Part shown: one piece after another, positions 1 through 8,545 of the stretch | How the letters are laid out: each line of letters starts with the position of its first letter | Numbering within the stretch: position 1 is the first letter of the stretch | Source: Thermoleophilia bacterium | Lineage (GTDB): Bacteria; Actinomycetota; Thermoleophilia; Miltoncostaeales; Miltoncostaeaceae | Assembly: GCA_020848615.1 (NCBI GenBank) | Contig: JADLHW010000011.1 | Coordinates: 41,799 to 105,798 of the forward strand | Reading direction: 5' to 3' | Length of the DNA: 64,000 bases | The notes under the pieces: generated by a model | Databases searched by the model: none | Seen by the model: only the letters and a program-made list of their open reading frames with translations | What the model was told of the DNA's origin: nothing | Program-made: the position numbers and the translations under genes

Positions 1-1
1 C

Positions 2-409
2 GACAACAAGTTCCTGCCCATCTGGATCGGGAGCTCCGAGGCCACCGCCATCCTCATGCGGTTGCAGGGCGTCGAGACCCCGCGGCCCATGACGCACGAC
101 CTCCTGTCGAACGTGGTGGCCGGGCTGGACGCCGAGATCGCCCGCATCACGGTCACCGAGCTGCGGGACAACACGTTCTTCGCGCTCATCACGCTCCGGG
201 TGAAGACCACGGAGATCGAGATCGACTCCCGCCCGTCCGACGCCCTGGCGCTGGCGGTGCGGGCCAACGCCCCGATCTACGTGGCCGACCGCGTGATCGA
301 GGAGAGCGCCCTCGACATCGCCGAGGGGCAGCTGGGCGAGACCGAGGACGTGGTGGAGGCCTTCAAGGCGTTCCTCGACGAGGTGAACCCCGAGGACTTC
401 GCCGGCTGA
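2..409 (+). CDS. Bifunctional nuclease (BFN/DUF151) domain protein, 5' truncated
   Basis: The reading frame is open from base 2, so the ORF-track ATG at 56 is internal and the true start lies left of the window. The visible part begins DNKFLPIWIGSSEATAI, which is the typical BFN (DUF151) core, followed by PRPMTHDLL and the RPSDALALAVR motif that is characteristic of this family. It ends with an acidic helix. Family members are small proteins described as having DNase and RNase activity; the role here is inferred from the family only. It is convergent with the chorismate mutase gene, separated by 3 bases. Confidence 0.85.
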   Translation, partial: DNKFLPIWIGSSEATAILMRLQGVETPRPMTHDLLSNVVAGLDAEIARITVTELRDNTFFALITLRVKTTEIEIDSRPSDALALAVRANAPIYVADRVIEESALDIAEGQLGETEDVVEAFKAFLDEVNPEDFAG

Positions 410-412
410 GCC

Positions 413-709
413 TCAGGCGGCCGGGTCGCCCGCGCCGGTCTCGCGCTTGGTGAGGTCCAGCACCGCGTCGTAGATGCGGTCCAGGCCGTCCGGGGACACG
501 GGGCCGCGGTTCGCCCCCTGCAGGTAGGAGTGCATCCAGCGCTCCCGCTCGGGGTCGACGAACGGGATGCCCTGCGAGGTCTTGTAGTCGCGCAGGCGCC
601 TGACCAGGGTGACCCGCTGGTTCAGCAGCGTGAGCAGCTTGAGGTCGGTGTCGATGATCGCGTCGCGCATCTGGCGCACGACGTATTCGACGTTGGGGTC
701 CGTCGCCAC
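413..709 (-). CDS. Chorismate mutase, AroQ class (monofunctional)
   Basis: A 98-residue all-helical protein. The segment MRDAIIDTDLKLLTLLNQRVTLVRRLRDYK matches the first long helix of AroQ-type chorismate mutases (Arg near the start, D-x-x-L-L-x-L-L-x-x-R), followed by GIPFVDPERE, which resembles the P-x-x-D-P-x-R-E turn before the second helix. It would convert chorismate to prephenate for Phe/Tyr synthesis. I chose the GTG at 709; the ORF track extends to 760, but that extension is Pro/Gly-rich and lies where the tatA promoter would be expected. No obvious Shine-Dalgarno sequence is visible, so the start is uncertain. Confidence 0.7.
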   Translation of the reverse strand: MATDPNVEYVVRQMRDAIIDTDLKLLTLLNQRVTLVRRLRDYKTSQGIPFVDPERERWMHSYLQGANRGPVSPDGLDRIYDAVLDLTKRETGAGDPAA

Positions 710-802
710 GCCGCGGACGGTACCAGGCGGCCCCCGCCCGGGTGGCCCGGATCCCGGCACCGGGCTACGCTACGGGCTCACCGACCCGGGACGGCATCCG
801 CG

Positions 803-1102
803 TTGATCGACTTCTCCCCCATCCAGATCCTCATCGTGCTGGCGATCGCCCTCATCGTGTTCGGGCCGCGCAAGCTGCCGGAGATGGCGAAGAGCGTGGG
901 CAAGGGCGTCCGCGAGTTCAAGGCCAGCATCTCGATGGACGAGCCGCCGCGGGCGGCCGAGCCGCGGGCGACGGCCACCGCCGGCGAGCCGGTGACGGCC
1001 ACCGAGCCCGCCGAGGCCTCCCCCGGGGACGAGGACGGGGACGGGGACGTCCTCGAGGGCGTGCTGCTCCCGGGTGACGAGCAGCCCCCGGACGCGCGCT
1101 AG
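803..1102 (+). CDS. tatA: Sec-independent translocase subunit TatA
   Basis: About 99 residues, starting at TTG (LIDFSPIQILIVLAIALIVFGPRKLPEMAKSVGKG). A short N-terminal membrane helix is followed by the FGPxKLPE hinge and an amphipathic helix, then an acidic low-complexity tail, which is the standard TatA/E architecture. TatA multimers form the pore used to export folded twin-arginine substrates. The long ORF-track entry starting at 530 is an artefact, because residues upstream of the TTG lack family similarity and overlap the antisense chorismate mutase. The gene lies 6 bases upstream of tatC and is probably co-transcribed. A TACGCT element near 767 could be a -10 box. Confidence 0.88.
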   Translation: MIDFSPIQILIVLAIALIVFGPRKLPEMAKSVGKGVREFKASISMDEPPRAAEPRATATAGEPVTATEPAEASPGDEDGDGDVLEGVLLPGDEQPPDAR

Positions 1103-1108
1103 CCCCTC

Positions 1109-1915
1109 GTGCCGAGGCTGCCCCTCGGGCTGCGGACCATCGGGTCCCACGAGCGCCTCTCGGTGGTCGACCACCTGGAGGAGCTCCGCCGCCGCATCCT
1201 GGTGTCGCTGGTCACCCTGGTGGCGGCGTTCGCGATCACGTTCGTGCTGCGTGAGCACATCGTCGACCTGCTCAAGCAGCCCCTGCCCGCGGAGTACGAG
1301 GACCGCGGCCTCATCACCCTGTCGCCCACCGAGCCGTTCTTCACCATCCTGAAGGTCTGCATCTGGACGGCGATCCTGCTGGCGCTCCCGGTGTGGCTGT
1401 ACCAGCTGTACGCGTTCGTCGTCCCGGCCGTGGCGGATCAGAGCCGGCGGCGGATGCTCGCGGTGGTCGCGGGCGTGAGCACCCTGTTCGTCGGGGGCGT
1501 GGCGTTCGGGTTCTTCGTGGTCCTGCCCGTCGCGCTGCAGTTCTTCCTGAACTTCGGCGACGACCTGTTCAGCACCCAGATCCGCGCCGGCGAGTACTTC
1601 GGGTTCGCCACGACCCTGCTGCTGGCCTCGGGCCTGGTGTTCGAGGTGCCCGTCGCCATGCTGGCCTTCGCGCGGATGGGTGTCGTCACCGCCCAGGTCT
1701 ACCGGCGGCAGTGGCGCATCGCGGTGGTGATCATCGCGGCCGTCGCGGCGCTGCTGCCCGGCGGCGACCCGCTGAGCATGATGCTGCTGATGGCGCCGAT
1801 GCTGGTGCTGTACGTCTTCGGGATCTGGCTGTCGTCGATGTTCGGCGGCACGCCGATCTGGGACCGCGCCACCTGGACCGAGGGCGGGGAGCCGGAGGGC
1901 GGCTCCCCCTCCTAG
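1109..1915 (+). CDS. tatC: Sec-independent translocase subunit TatC
   Basis: A 268-residue, GTG-initiated polytopic membrane protein. The N-terminal HLEELRRRIL motif (here VVDHLEELRRRILVSL) and the FxxxLKV-like PTEPFFTILKVCIW segment are TatC hallmarks, and about six membrane spans follow. TatC recognises the twin-arginine signal peptide and recruits TatA. The gene directly follows tatA, so the minimal TatA-TatC translocase is encoded here. Its TAG stop overlaps the TAG stop of the convergent ABC ATPase gene through a shared CTAG (1912-1915). Confidence 0.95.
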   Translation: MPRLPLGLRTIGSHERLSVVDHLEELRRRILVSLVTLVAAFAITFVLREHIVDLLKQPLPAEYEDRGLITLSPTEPFFTILKVCIWTAILLALPVWLYQLYAFVVPAVADQSRRRMLAVVAGVSTLFVGGVAFGFFVVLPVALQFFLNFGDDLFSTQIRAGEYFGFATTLLLASGLVFEVPVAMLAFARMGVVTAQVYRRQWRIAVVIIAAVAALLPGGDPLSMMLLMAPMLVLYVFGIWLSSMFGGTPIWDRATWTEGGEPEGGSPS

Positions 1916-2838
1916 CCCTCCCGCAGGGAGCGGCCGGTGAGGCGCAGGAACACGTCCTCCAGGGTCGCGCGGCGCGCGGCCTGCAGCTCGCCGCCGATCC
2001 CGGCGGCCCGCAGGCGGGCGTGCAGCGCCTCCGCGTCGTCCCCGGCGAGCTGCACCAGGTCGCCCTCCACCTGGATCCCGGCGTCCGCGAGGTCGGGAAG
2101 GGCCCGTAGGCGGGCGATGTCGGCGGGTCCCATGCGCAGCTCCAGCACCTCGCGGCCCACCTCCGCGCGGATGAGGCCGGCGGGGCGTCCCTCACGCACG
2201 ACGTGGCCGTGGTCCATCACCACGAGCCGGTCGCACAGCTGCTCCGCCTCGTCCATGTAGTGGGTGGTGAGGACGAGGGTGACGCCGCGGCGCCGCAGCT
2301 CGCGCAGGCGCTCCCACACGACGTGCCGGGCCTGGGGATCCAGGCCCGTGGTGGGCTCGTCCAGCAGCACGAGCTCCGGCCGGTTCACCAGGGCCCGGGC
2401 GATCTGCAGGCGCCGCTTCATGCCGCCCGAGAGGCGCTCCACGGCCTCGCCGGCCCGGTCCGCGAGGGCGACGAGCTCGAGCAGCTCGTCGGCACGGGCG
2501 CGCGCCTCCGCCGCCGGAATGGAGAAGTACCGTGCGTACACCAGCAGGTTCTCGCGGACGGTGAGTTCCAGGTCCAGCGTGATTTCCTGGCCCACCACGC
2601 CGATCCGGTGCTTCAGGGCCCGCGGGGAGTCCGCGGGGTCCAGGCCCAGCACCCGCAGGTCGCCGCCGTCGCGGGGCGACAGGCAGCACAACATGCGCAT
2701 GGTGGTGGACTTGCCGGCGCCGTTCGGCCCCAGCAGGCCGAAGCACTCGCCGGTGCGCACCGTGAAGTCGACGGCGTCGACGGCGACGCGCGGGCCGTAG
2801 CGCTTGGTGAGGCCGGCGGCGGCCACGGCGTGGGTCAC
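1912..2838 (-). CDS. ABC transporter ATP-binding protein, DrrA/CcmA-like
   Basis: 308 residues from a GTG start in a GTGA overlap with the upstream gene. The ATPase is intact: Walker A GPNGAGKST, signature LSGGMKRRL, Walker B LVLLDEPTTGLDP, and an H-loop in TTHYMDEA. A roughly 90-residue C-terminal domain follows, typical of DrrA-type exporters of lipids, antibiotics or polysaccharides. It is the last gene of the glycan operon. No ABC permease gene is present beside it, since the next gene is the convergent tatC, so its membrane partner must be encoded elsewhere. The substrate cannot be assigned. Confidence 0.88.
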   Translation of the reverse strand: MTHAVAAAGLTKRYGPRVAVDAVDFTVRTGECFGLLGPNGAGKSTTMRMLCCLSPRDGGDLRVLGLDPADSPRALKHRIGVVGQEITLDLELTVRENLLVYARYFSIPAAEARARADELLELVALADRAGEAVERLSGGMKRRLQIARALVNRPELVLLDEPTTGLDPQARHVVWERLRELRRRGVTLVLTTHYMDEAEQLCDRLVVMDHGHVVREGRPAGLIRAEVGREVLELRMGPADIARLRALPDLADAGIQVEGDLVQLAGDDAEALHARLRAAGIGGELQAARRATLEDVFLRLTGRSLREG

Positions 2839-4316
2839 CGGGCCTCCGGCACGTCGCGGGGCCACCGCAGGATGGTGGCGGCCCCCACCCTGGCGACCAC
2901 CTCGAGCCGGTCCCACGGCACGCGGCCGCGGAACGCGACCCGGAAGCGGCTCCAGTTGGACGGCCAGCCCGGCCGCACGGCGACCGGCGCGTCGATGACG
3001 TAGGCCCCGCGGTGGGCGGCGACGTCGGGCAGGGGGTCCACCACGTCGCGGCGCGCCCGCTCCGCGGACGTGAGGAACGCCGGGTCGTCGGCGTCGGGCA
3101 CCCCGAGCCGCCCGTCGGCGAGGTACGCCTGGATCTTCGACATCCAGGTGTGGCTCTCGGCCAGCACCGGCGCCCGGGGCAGGTCGCGCAGCCGGTGGAC
3201 GACCCGGTCCAGGAGGACCACGTCGGTGCCGCGCGCCTCCCGGGCCGGCAGCGGCGCGAGCGCCAGCAGGGCGGCCAGCACCGCGATCGCGGCCGGCGCG
3301 GCCGAGGCCGCCCCGGGCAGCCGCTCGGCGGCGAGCGCCACCAGGATCGCGGCCGGGATGCTGGCCAGCAGCAGGAACCGCGAGGACTTCGCGAGGTTCG
3401 GGAGGGTCCCGAGCTCCAGGTACAGGGCGGCCCACGCGAGCCACGCGGCCGGCAGCAGCGCCCGCCGGTCCCGCCGCACGGCGACCGCCACCACGGCGGC
3501 GGCGACCACGGGCAGCAGCAGGAACAGCATGCTGCGCGGCGCGAGCGCCCCCTCCAGGAGGCGCCGGGCATACGTCTCGCCCCACGACCACGCCTCCACC
3601 GGGTTCCGTGTGCGCGACGCCCCCGCCGTGCCCGTGAGCGGGGCGGTCGGGTCGCCGCCGGCCGCGGCCATCGCCGCCACCGCCAGGAGCGGCCCCGTCG
3701 CCAGGCCCGCGGCACCCCATGCGAGCGCCCTGCGGCCGCCGCCCCATCCGGCGAGCACCACCATGGGCGCCATCACCAGCGCCATCTCACGGGCCGACCA
3801 GGCCATCGCCAGCAGGAGGCCGGCGGCGAACGCCCAGCGCGCCGACCCGCGCCGTGCCCCCAGGGCCGCCCACACCGCCAGCGCGATGAAGGCGGGCATC
3901 ACGGCGTCCGGGCGCAGGCGCGTGGCCATCAGCGCCTCGAGCGGCGTCACGGCGACCACCGCCGCGGCGATCAGGCCGGCCCGGGGACCGGCGAGCCTGC
4001 GGGCCACCAGATGGGCGGCCAGCACGGCCAGCAGCGAGCAGGCGAGCGGCCAGGCCACCGCCGTGACGTCGTCGGCCCCGAACAGCCGGAACAGGCCCGC
4101 GACGGGCCACAGGAACACGATGCGCGTGCCGAACCACTCGGCCGCGCCCTCGGGGGGGAAGCCGTTGGCGAGGTTCTGCGCCACCTGGACGTAGCGGCCG
4201 TCGTCGCCCAGGTGGGCGAACTGGACGCCGCCGAACGCCCAGATCCGCAGCGCCGCCGCACCGGCGAGGACCGCCAACACGGCGGCGGCCTCCGCCGCGC
4301 GGGCCCGGCGGGTCAT
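2835..4316 (-). CDS. GT39/ArnT-like polytopic glycosyltransferase
   Basis: 493 residues starting at ATG in an ATGA overlap with the flippase gene. The N-terminal membrane helix is followed by FAHLGDDGRYVQVAQNLANG, resembling the acidic DD/DE loop of GT-C enzymes of the PMT/ArnT type, then about ten hydrophobic spans and a soluble C-terminal domain. Such enzymes transfer sugars from polyprenyl-phosphate donors on the outer membrane face. Its position between a flippase and an ABC ATPase in the glycan operon supports a role in cell-surface glycosylation. The acceptor is unknown. Confidence 0.75.
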   Translation of the reverse strand: MTRRARAAEAAAVLAVLAGAAALRIWAFGGVQFAHLGDDGRYVQVAQNLANGFPPEGAAEWFGTRIVFLWPVAGLFRLFGADDVTAVAWPLACSLLAVLAAHLVARRLAGPRAGLIAAAVVAVTPLEALMATRLRPDAVMPAFIALAVWAALGARRGSARWAFAAGLLLAMAWSAREMALVMAPMVVLAGWGGGRRALAWGAAGLATGPLLAVAAMAAAGGDPTAPLTGTAGASRTRNPVEAWSWGETYARRLLEGALAPRSMLFLLLPVVAAAVVAVAVRRDRRALLPAAWLAWAALYLELGTLPNLAKSSRFLLLASIPAAILVALAAERLPGAASAAPAAIAVLAALLALAPLPAREARGTDVVLLDRVVHRLRDLPRAPVLAESHTWMSKIQAYLADGRLGVPDADDPAFLTSAERARRDVVDPLPDVAAHRGAYVIDAPVAVRPGWPSNWSRFRVAFRGRVPWDRLEVVARVGAATILRWPRDVPEAR

Positions 4317-5878
4317 CCGGCGGGCGCGGGCCTGCGCCGGCGCACCAGGGCCGTCACCGCACCGCCCGCCTCCCGCAGCTCCGGCCGCGCCAGGATCCGC
4401 GCGGCGGCGAGGTACGTGAGCACGCCCAGGGCGACCTTCGCCGCCAGCGGCCACACCAGGGCGAGACCCTTCCGGTGGTCGGTGGGCAGCACCTCGTCGG
4501 CCGCGAGCACCACCACCAGCAGCGGGACCGCGCAGGCCAGCAGGCGCGCCTGCTGGCGCGCCAGGCGCACCGGGCTGAACGCGCCGAAGCGCCGGTCCAC
4601 GTACCAGCCGTAGTGGAGGAGGTTCACGGTGACCCCGATGAGGGTGGCCGCCGCGATCCCCCGCAGGCCGAAGGGGCCGACCAGGACGACGTCCAGGGCG
4701 CACGTGACGACCACGCTCACGGTGGTGGCCACGAACACCGCGCGCTGGAGGTTCGCCGCGGCCAGGGCGCGGTTGAGGAAGATCGACAGGAAGTTCGCGT
4801 AGATCGCGAGCGAGTAGAACACCAGCGGCTCCGAGGTGCCGGAGACGCACTCGGGGTTCGTGTCGCACTTGCCGTGGCCGAGCAGCAGCTGGGCCGTCTC
4901 CCGCGAGTAGACCGCCAGCAGGAGCGCCGCCGGGACTCCGACCAGGCCCAGGATCCCGCAGATCCGGTGGATGCCCTTCGCGGCGGCGTCGTCGCGGCCC
5001 TGGGCCACCATCCGCGCCACCAGCGGGAACAGCGGGGTGAGGAAGGGCACCAGGAGCGCGGCGCGCGGGGCCGACCCGAGGCTGTTGGCGTACGCCAGCT
5101 GGGTGACCTTGCCCTCGTCGAGGGTGTTCGCGAGGAACCGGTCGAAGAAGCTGTTGACCTGCTGGATGAGGGAGGCGCCCATCACCGGGACCGCGGCCAG
5201 CGCGACGGCGCCCAGGCGGGGATGCCGGAAGGCGGGCCGCACCCGCTCCTTTCGGGCGACCCGCACGAACTGCGGGAGCTGCAGGAGCACCTGGAAGAGG
5301 GCGCCGATCACCAGGCCCCACGCGGCCGCCTCGATTCCGAGCGACCCCTGGCCGGCGATGACACCCGCCATGATCCCCAGGTTGAACGCGACGCCCACGG
5401 CGGCGGGGACGCCGAACCGGTCGTGGAGCTGCAGCAGGGCCGTGAAGAGGGCCGAGATCCCCTGCAACAGCAGCCCGGGCGCCATGATGCGCACCAGCTC
5501 CTGCGTGAGGACGCCGGTGCGGCCCTCCGCGTCGAACAGCGCCGACGGGACCTCGGGGAAGACCGCGACCAGCGCCGCGAGGAGGATGAGGCCCATCCCC
5601 ACCCACCCGGCGATCGCCCACACCAGGCGCCACGCGGACGCGTTGCCGGCGGTCTCCCGCTCCTGGGAGAAGACCGGGATGACGACGGTGACCAGCGCGT
5701 ACAGCAGGACCGCGCCGACCACGTTCACCAGCAGCAGGGCGTTCATGAACGCGTCGGTGCCGCTGTCCGACCCGTAGTAGCCGGCCAGGACGATCTCACG
5801 GCCCAGGCCCAGGAACCGCGAGAGCAGGCCGAACAGGGCGACCGCGAAGGCCGCGCGGGCGAGGCGCGTGGCGGTCAG
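4313..5878 (-). CDS. MurJ/MviN-type lipid-linked oligosaccharide flippase
   Basis: About 521 residues with some 14 predicted membrane spans. The start LTATRLARAAFAVALFGLLSRFLGLGREIVLAGYYG matches the MviN/MurJ N-terminus (the 'SRxLGxxRE' motif), and PAxGVAFNLG plus the QQVNSFFDRFLAN loop also fit the family. It may flip lipid II or a polymer repeat unit; the glycan context favours the latter (Wzx-like). There is no ATG, GTG or TTG near the conserved N-terminus. The only sensible start is a CTG at 5878 in a CTGA overlap with the preceding stop, with GGAAGG 7 bases upstream. The first in-frame ATG lies more than 40 residues inside the conserved region. Confidence 0.85.
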   Translation of the reverse strand: MTATRLARAAFAVALFGLLSRFLGLGREIVLAGYYGSDSGTDAFMNALLLVNVVGAVLLYALVTVVIPVFSQERETAGNASAWRLVWAIAGWVGMGLILLAALVAVFPEVPSALFDAEGRTGVLTQELVRIMAPGLLLQGISALFTALLQLHDRFGVPAAVGVAFNLGIMAGVIAGQGSLGIEAAAWGLVIGALFQVLLQLPQFVRVARKERVRPAFRHPRLGAVALAAVPVMGASLIQQVNSFFDRFLANTLDEGKVTQLAYANSLGSAPRAALLVPFLTPLFPLVARMVAQGRDDAAAKGIHRICGILGLVGVPAALLLAVYSRETAQLLLGHGKCDTNPECVSGTSEPLVFYSLAIYANFLSIFLNRALAAANLQRAVFVATTVSVVVTCALDVVLVGPFGLRGIAAATLIGVTVNLLHYGWYVDRRFGAFSPVRLARQQARLLACAVPLLVVVLAADEVLPTDHRKGLALVWPLAAKVALGVLTYLAAARILARPELREAGGAVTALVRRRRPAPAG

Positions 5879-7158
5879 CGCGCCGCCTTCCGCGGGGTGA
5901 ACGCCGTGAGGGAGCGGACGCCGGTGAGCACCAGGGTGCCCTCCGCCCCGACCGCCGGCGAGTACCGGCCCTCGGGGTGGGTGAACACCACCTCGCCGGT
6001 CGTGACGTCCAGGCCCACGGTGCGCCCCCGGGCCGGGACCCGCGCAAGGGTGGAGTACCAGACGACGTCGCCGATCACCGACGGCGCCCCGGAGATGCGC
6101 TCGCCCGCGTCGTGCGCCCAGCGGACCCGGCCGGTGACGGCGTCCAGCGCGTACAGCCTGCGGTCGTAGCTCCCCACGAACACGGTGCGGCGGGACACGG
6201 CCGCGCTCGAGTAGATGAAGTCGCCGACCACGCGCACCCACGCCACCCGGCCGTCCCGGGCCGACAGCGCGAGCATGCGGCCGTTGACGTTGCCGACGTA
6301 GACGCGCCCGTAGGCCACCGCGGGGCCGGCGTAGAACCGGCCGGCGTCCCTGAACCTGGGGCCGGGGCTCGTCGTCCGCCACACCTCGCGGCCGTCGCGC
6401 TTCGCGTACGCCGCGACGGTGCCACCGTAGTCGCCCACCACCACGGCGTCGCCGGTCTCGGCGACGCTGCTCTTCACGTCGCCCTTCGCGCGCGCGGTCC
6501 ACACGATTCTGCGGCTCCGCAGGGAGAACCGCATCACGCGGCCGTCGAGCGTGCCGATGTACACGCCGTCGCCGATCACCAGGGGCGAGCTCTCGCTCGC
6601 CGAGCCGAACCGCTTGCGCCAGCGGATCGCGCCGGTGGCCGGGTCGAGCGCCAGCAGATCCCCGCGGGTGGTGGTGAGAAGGGCCAGTGCGGGGGTCGTG
6701 GCGGGGCCGGAGGCCCCCGGGCGGATGCCGGTGAGCGCGGGCGAGGAGGCCACCGTGCCGCCCAGCCGGGTGCGCCACAGGACACGGCCGGTCACCAGGT
6801 CCACGGCCATCGCCAGCCCGCGGTTCGTGCCCACGATCACGCGCCCGTCGCCGATGACCGGCGGGAACTCCAGCAGCGACCCGCCGTCCACCCGCCAGGC
6901 GCGCCGGTACGGGGGCCGCAGCGCGAGATCGGGGTTCGCGCGGGAACGGCTCGCATCGAACCCGAACTCCGGCCAGGAGCCGGTGCCGGCGTCCTCCGGG
7001 GGCGCCTCCTGCGGCACGAACCCGCTGGTGCCGCCCTCCACGCTGCCCTCGTCGAACCAGCCGTCCCGCACGGCGAGGCCCGCGAGGCCGAGGCCGCCGA
7101 CCACGACGACCGCGGCGCCGCCCGCGGCGATGAGGACCCGCCTACCGGGCCGGCGCAC
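5875..7158 (-). CDS. Membrane-anchored PQQ-type beta-propeller protein
   Basis: 427 residues. An N-terminal membrane anchor (VLIAAGGAAVVVVGGLGLAGLAV) precedes repeated units of the type G-x-V-x-W-x-x-x-L/xxSSP-x-x-x-G-x-V-Y-I/V-G, as in PQQ enzyme-like (BamB-like) propellers. Examples are VASSPALTG, SSPLVIGDGVYIG and KSSVAETGDAVVVG. No dehydrogenase active-site residues are evident, so it is more likely a scaffold or binding protein outside the membrane. The GTG start overlaps the end of the paralogous upstream gene by 17 bases. It probably acts at the surface with the glycan machinery; this is inference. Confidence 0.75.
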   Translation of the reverse strand: MRRPGRRVLIAAGGAAVVVVGGLGLAGLAVRDGWFDEGSVEGGTSGFVPQEAPPEDAGTGSWPEFGFDASRSRANPDLALRPPYRRAWRVDGGSLLEFPPVIGDGRVIVGTNRGLAMAVDLVTGRVLWRTRLGGTVASSPALTGIRPGASGPATTPALALLTTTRGDLLALDPATGAIRWRKRFGSASESSPLVIGDGVYIGTLDGRVMRFSLRSRRIVWTARAKGDVKSSVAETGDAVVVGDYGGTVAAYAKRDGREVWRTTSPGPRFRDAGRFYAGPAVAYGRVYVGNVNGRMLALSARDGRVAWVRVVGDFIYSSAAVSRRTVFVGSYDRRLYALDAVTGRVRWAHDAGERISGAPSVIGDVVWYSTLARVPARGRTVGLDVTTGEVVFTHPEGRYSPAVGAEGTLVLTGVRSLTAFTPRKAAR

Positions 7159-8545
7159 GGTACGCGTCGATGGTTCGCACGCCGATCACATAGACGGTGC
7201 GTCCCGCCGCCACGGCCGGCGAGTACCGCCCGTCGTCGCCGCGGAAGCGGACCCGGCCCGTTGCCGTCGCCAGCCCCCAGGTGCGCCTGGCCTGCCCCGG
7301 GGCCGCCAGCACCGCCGTGTAGACGGTGTCGCCCACCACGGTGGCGGAGCCCGAGATGCGCCCGCCCACGGCGAAGCTCCACCGCACCGCGCCGGTGCGG
7401 AGGTCCAGCGCCCGGAAGGCGCCGCCGTAGTCCCCGATGAACACCGTGCCGCGGGCGATGGCGGGGCTCGCGTACACGTAGGCGCCCGTCGCGTGGCGCC
7501 ACAGGATGCCGCCGGTGCGGGCGTCCACGCACACGACCTGGCCGCCCACGTCGCCGATCACGATGCGGTTGCCGCTCACCCCGGGGCCGCCGTACAGGCG
7601 GGCGCCCACGTCGGTGCTCCAGGCGCGACGCCCGGTGCGCGCGTTCACGGCGGTGATCACGCCGGAGTAGTCCCCGAACACCACGTTGGGACCGGCCTTG
7701 GCGGCGCTGCCCTTGATGTCGGCGCCGGCCCGGTACGTCCACCGGGGTTTGCCGTTGCGGAGGTTCAGGGCCGTGAGCGTCCCGTTCCAGGCGCCGAAGT
7801 ACGCGGTGTCCTCGATGACGAGCGGGGAGCTCTCGATGGGGCTCCCGCCGTTCGAGTACTCCCACAGCCGGGTGCCGGTGGTGAGCCGGTACGCGGTGAA
7901 CACCCCGTCCATGGAGGTGATGTACGCGCGGCGCCCGCCGATGGCGGGGGACGACGCGATGTAGCTGCGCCGCTTCTGCGTCCACAGCTGCCGGCCGGTG
8001 CGCGCGTCGATGCCGAACACCCGGCCGGCGTTGTTGCCCACCACCAGCACGCCGTCCTTCACGGCGGGGGGGAACTCCAGCAGGCGCTTGCCGTCGAAGC
8101 GCCACGCCCGGCGCACCGATCCCGCGACGGGGGCCCGCACGTTCGGGTTGAAGCGCGTGCGCTGCGCGTTCACGCCGTACTCCGGGCTCTGCAGGCGCTG
8201 GTCGTACATCCGCACCGTGGCGCGCCGGCCCGTCACGTCCGCTGCGCCGGCCGACCACCCGGTCCTGCGGGCGCGCACCAGCGTGGTCCCCTCCGGCACC
8301 GTCGCGGTGCCGTCCCGGCCGGTCACCAGGCGCTCACCCGTGCGACCCGCCGGCCCCACGGGGGCGACGGTCACGCCGGCGACGGGGGTCCCGAGGTCGC
8401 CGTCGACGACCCGCACGGTGATGCCCGCGGGCTCGGCGGTGGTGGGCGTGGGGGCGGGGTCGTCGCCCCCGCCGCCGCCGCAGCCGGCGAGGCCGGCCGC
8501 GAAGAGGAGCGCGAGGCCCGCCCGGGCGCTACGCCCGGCCCGCAT
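7142..8545 (-). CDS. PQQ-type beta-propeller lipoprotein
   Basis: 467 residues with a lipoprotein signal: basic start MRAGRSARAG, hydrophobic stretch, then lipobox LAGC followed by a glycine run. Next comes a small domain (ITVRVVDGDLGTPVAGVTVAPVG...) resembling a carboxypeptidase-regulatory-like Ig fold, then seven or so propeller blades with SSP/GxVYxG/GxxxW motifs. It aligns blade by blade with the downstream neighbour, for example LEFPPAVKDGVLVVGNNAG against LEFPPVIGDGRVIVGTNRG, so the two look like a tandem duplication with different membrane anchors. The ATG at 8545 overlaps the end of the Wzz-like gene by 17 bases. Confidence 0.8.
   Translation of the reverse strand: MRAGRSARAGLALLFAAGLAGCGGGGGDDPAPTPTTAEPAGITVRVVDGDLGTPVAGVTVAPVGPAGRTGERLVTGRDGTATVPEGTTLVRARRTGWSAGAADVTGRRATVRMYDQRLQSPEYGVNAQRTRFNPNVRAPVAGSVRRAWRFDGKRLLEFPPAVKDGVLVVGNNAGRVFGIDARTGRQLWTQKRRSYIASSPAIGGRRAYITSMDGVFTAYRLTTGTRLWEYSNGGSPIESSPLVIEDTAYFGAWNGTLTALNLRNGKPRWTYRAGADIKGSAAKAGPNVVFGDYSGVITAVNARTGRRAWSTDVGARLYGGPGVSGNRIVIGDVGGQVVCVDARTGGILWRHATGAYVYASPAIARGTVFIGDYGGAFRALDLRTGAVRWSFAVGGRISGSATVVGDTVYTAVLAAPGQARRTWGLATATGRVRFRGDDGRYSPAVAAGRTVYVIGVRTIDAYRAPAR

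Noticed and set aside
530-802. Extended N-terminus of the TatA ORF
   Set aside because: It is antisense to the chorismate mutase gene and lacks similarity to TatA; the TTG at 803 gives a normal TatA N-terminus.
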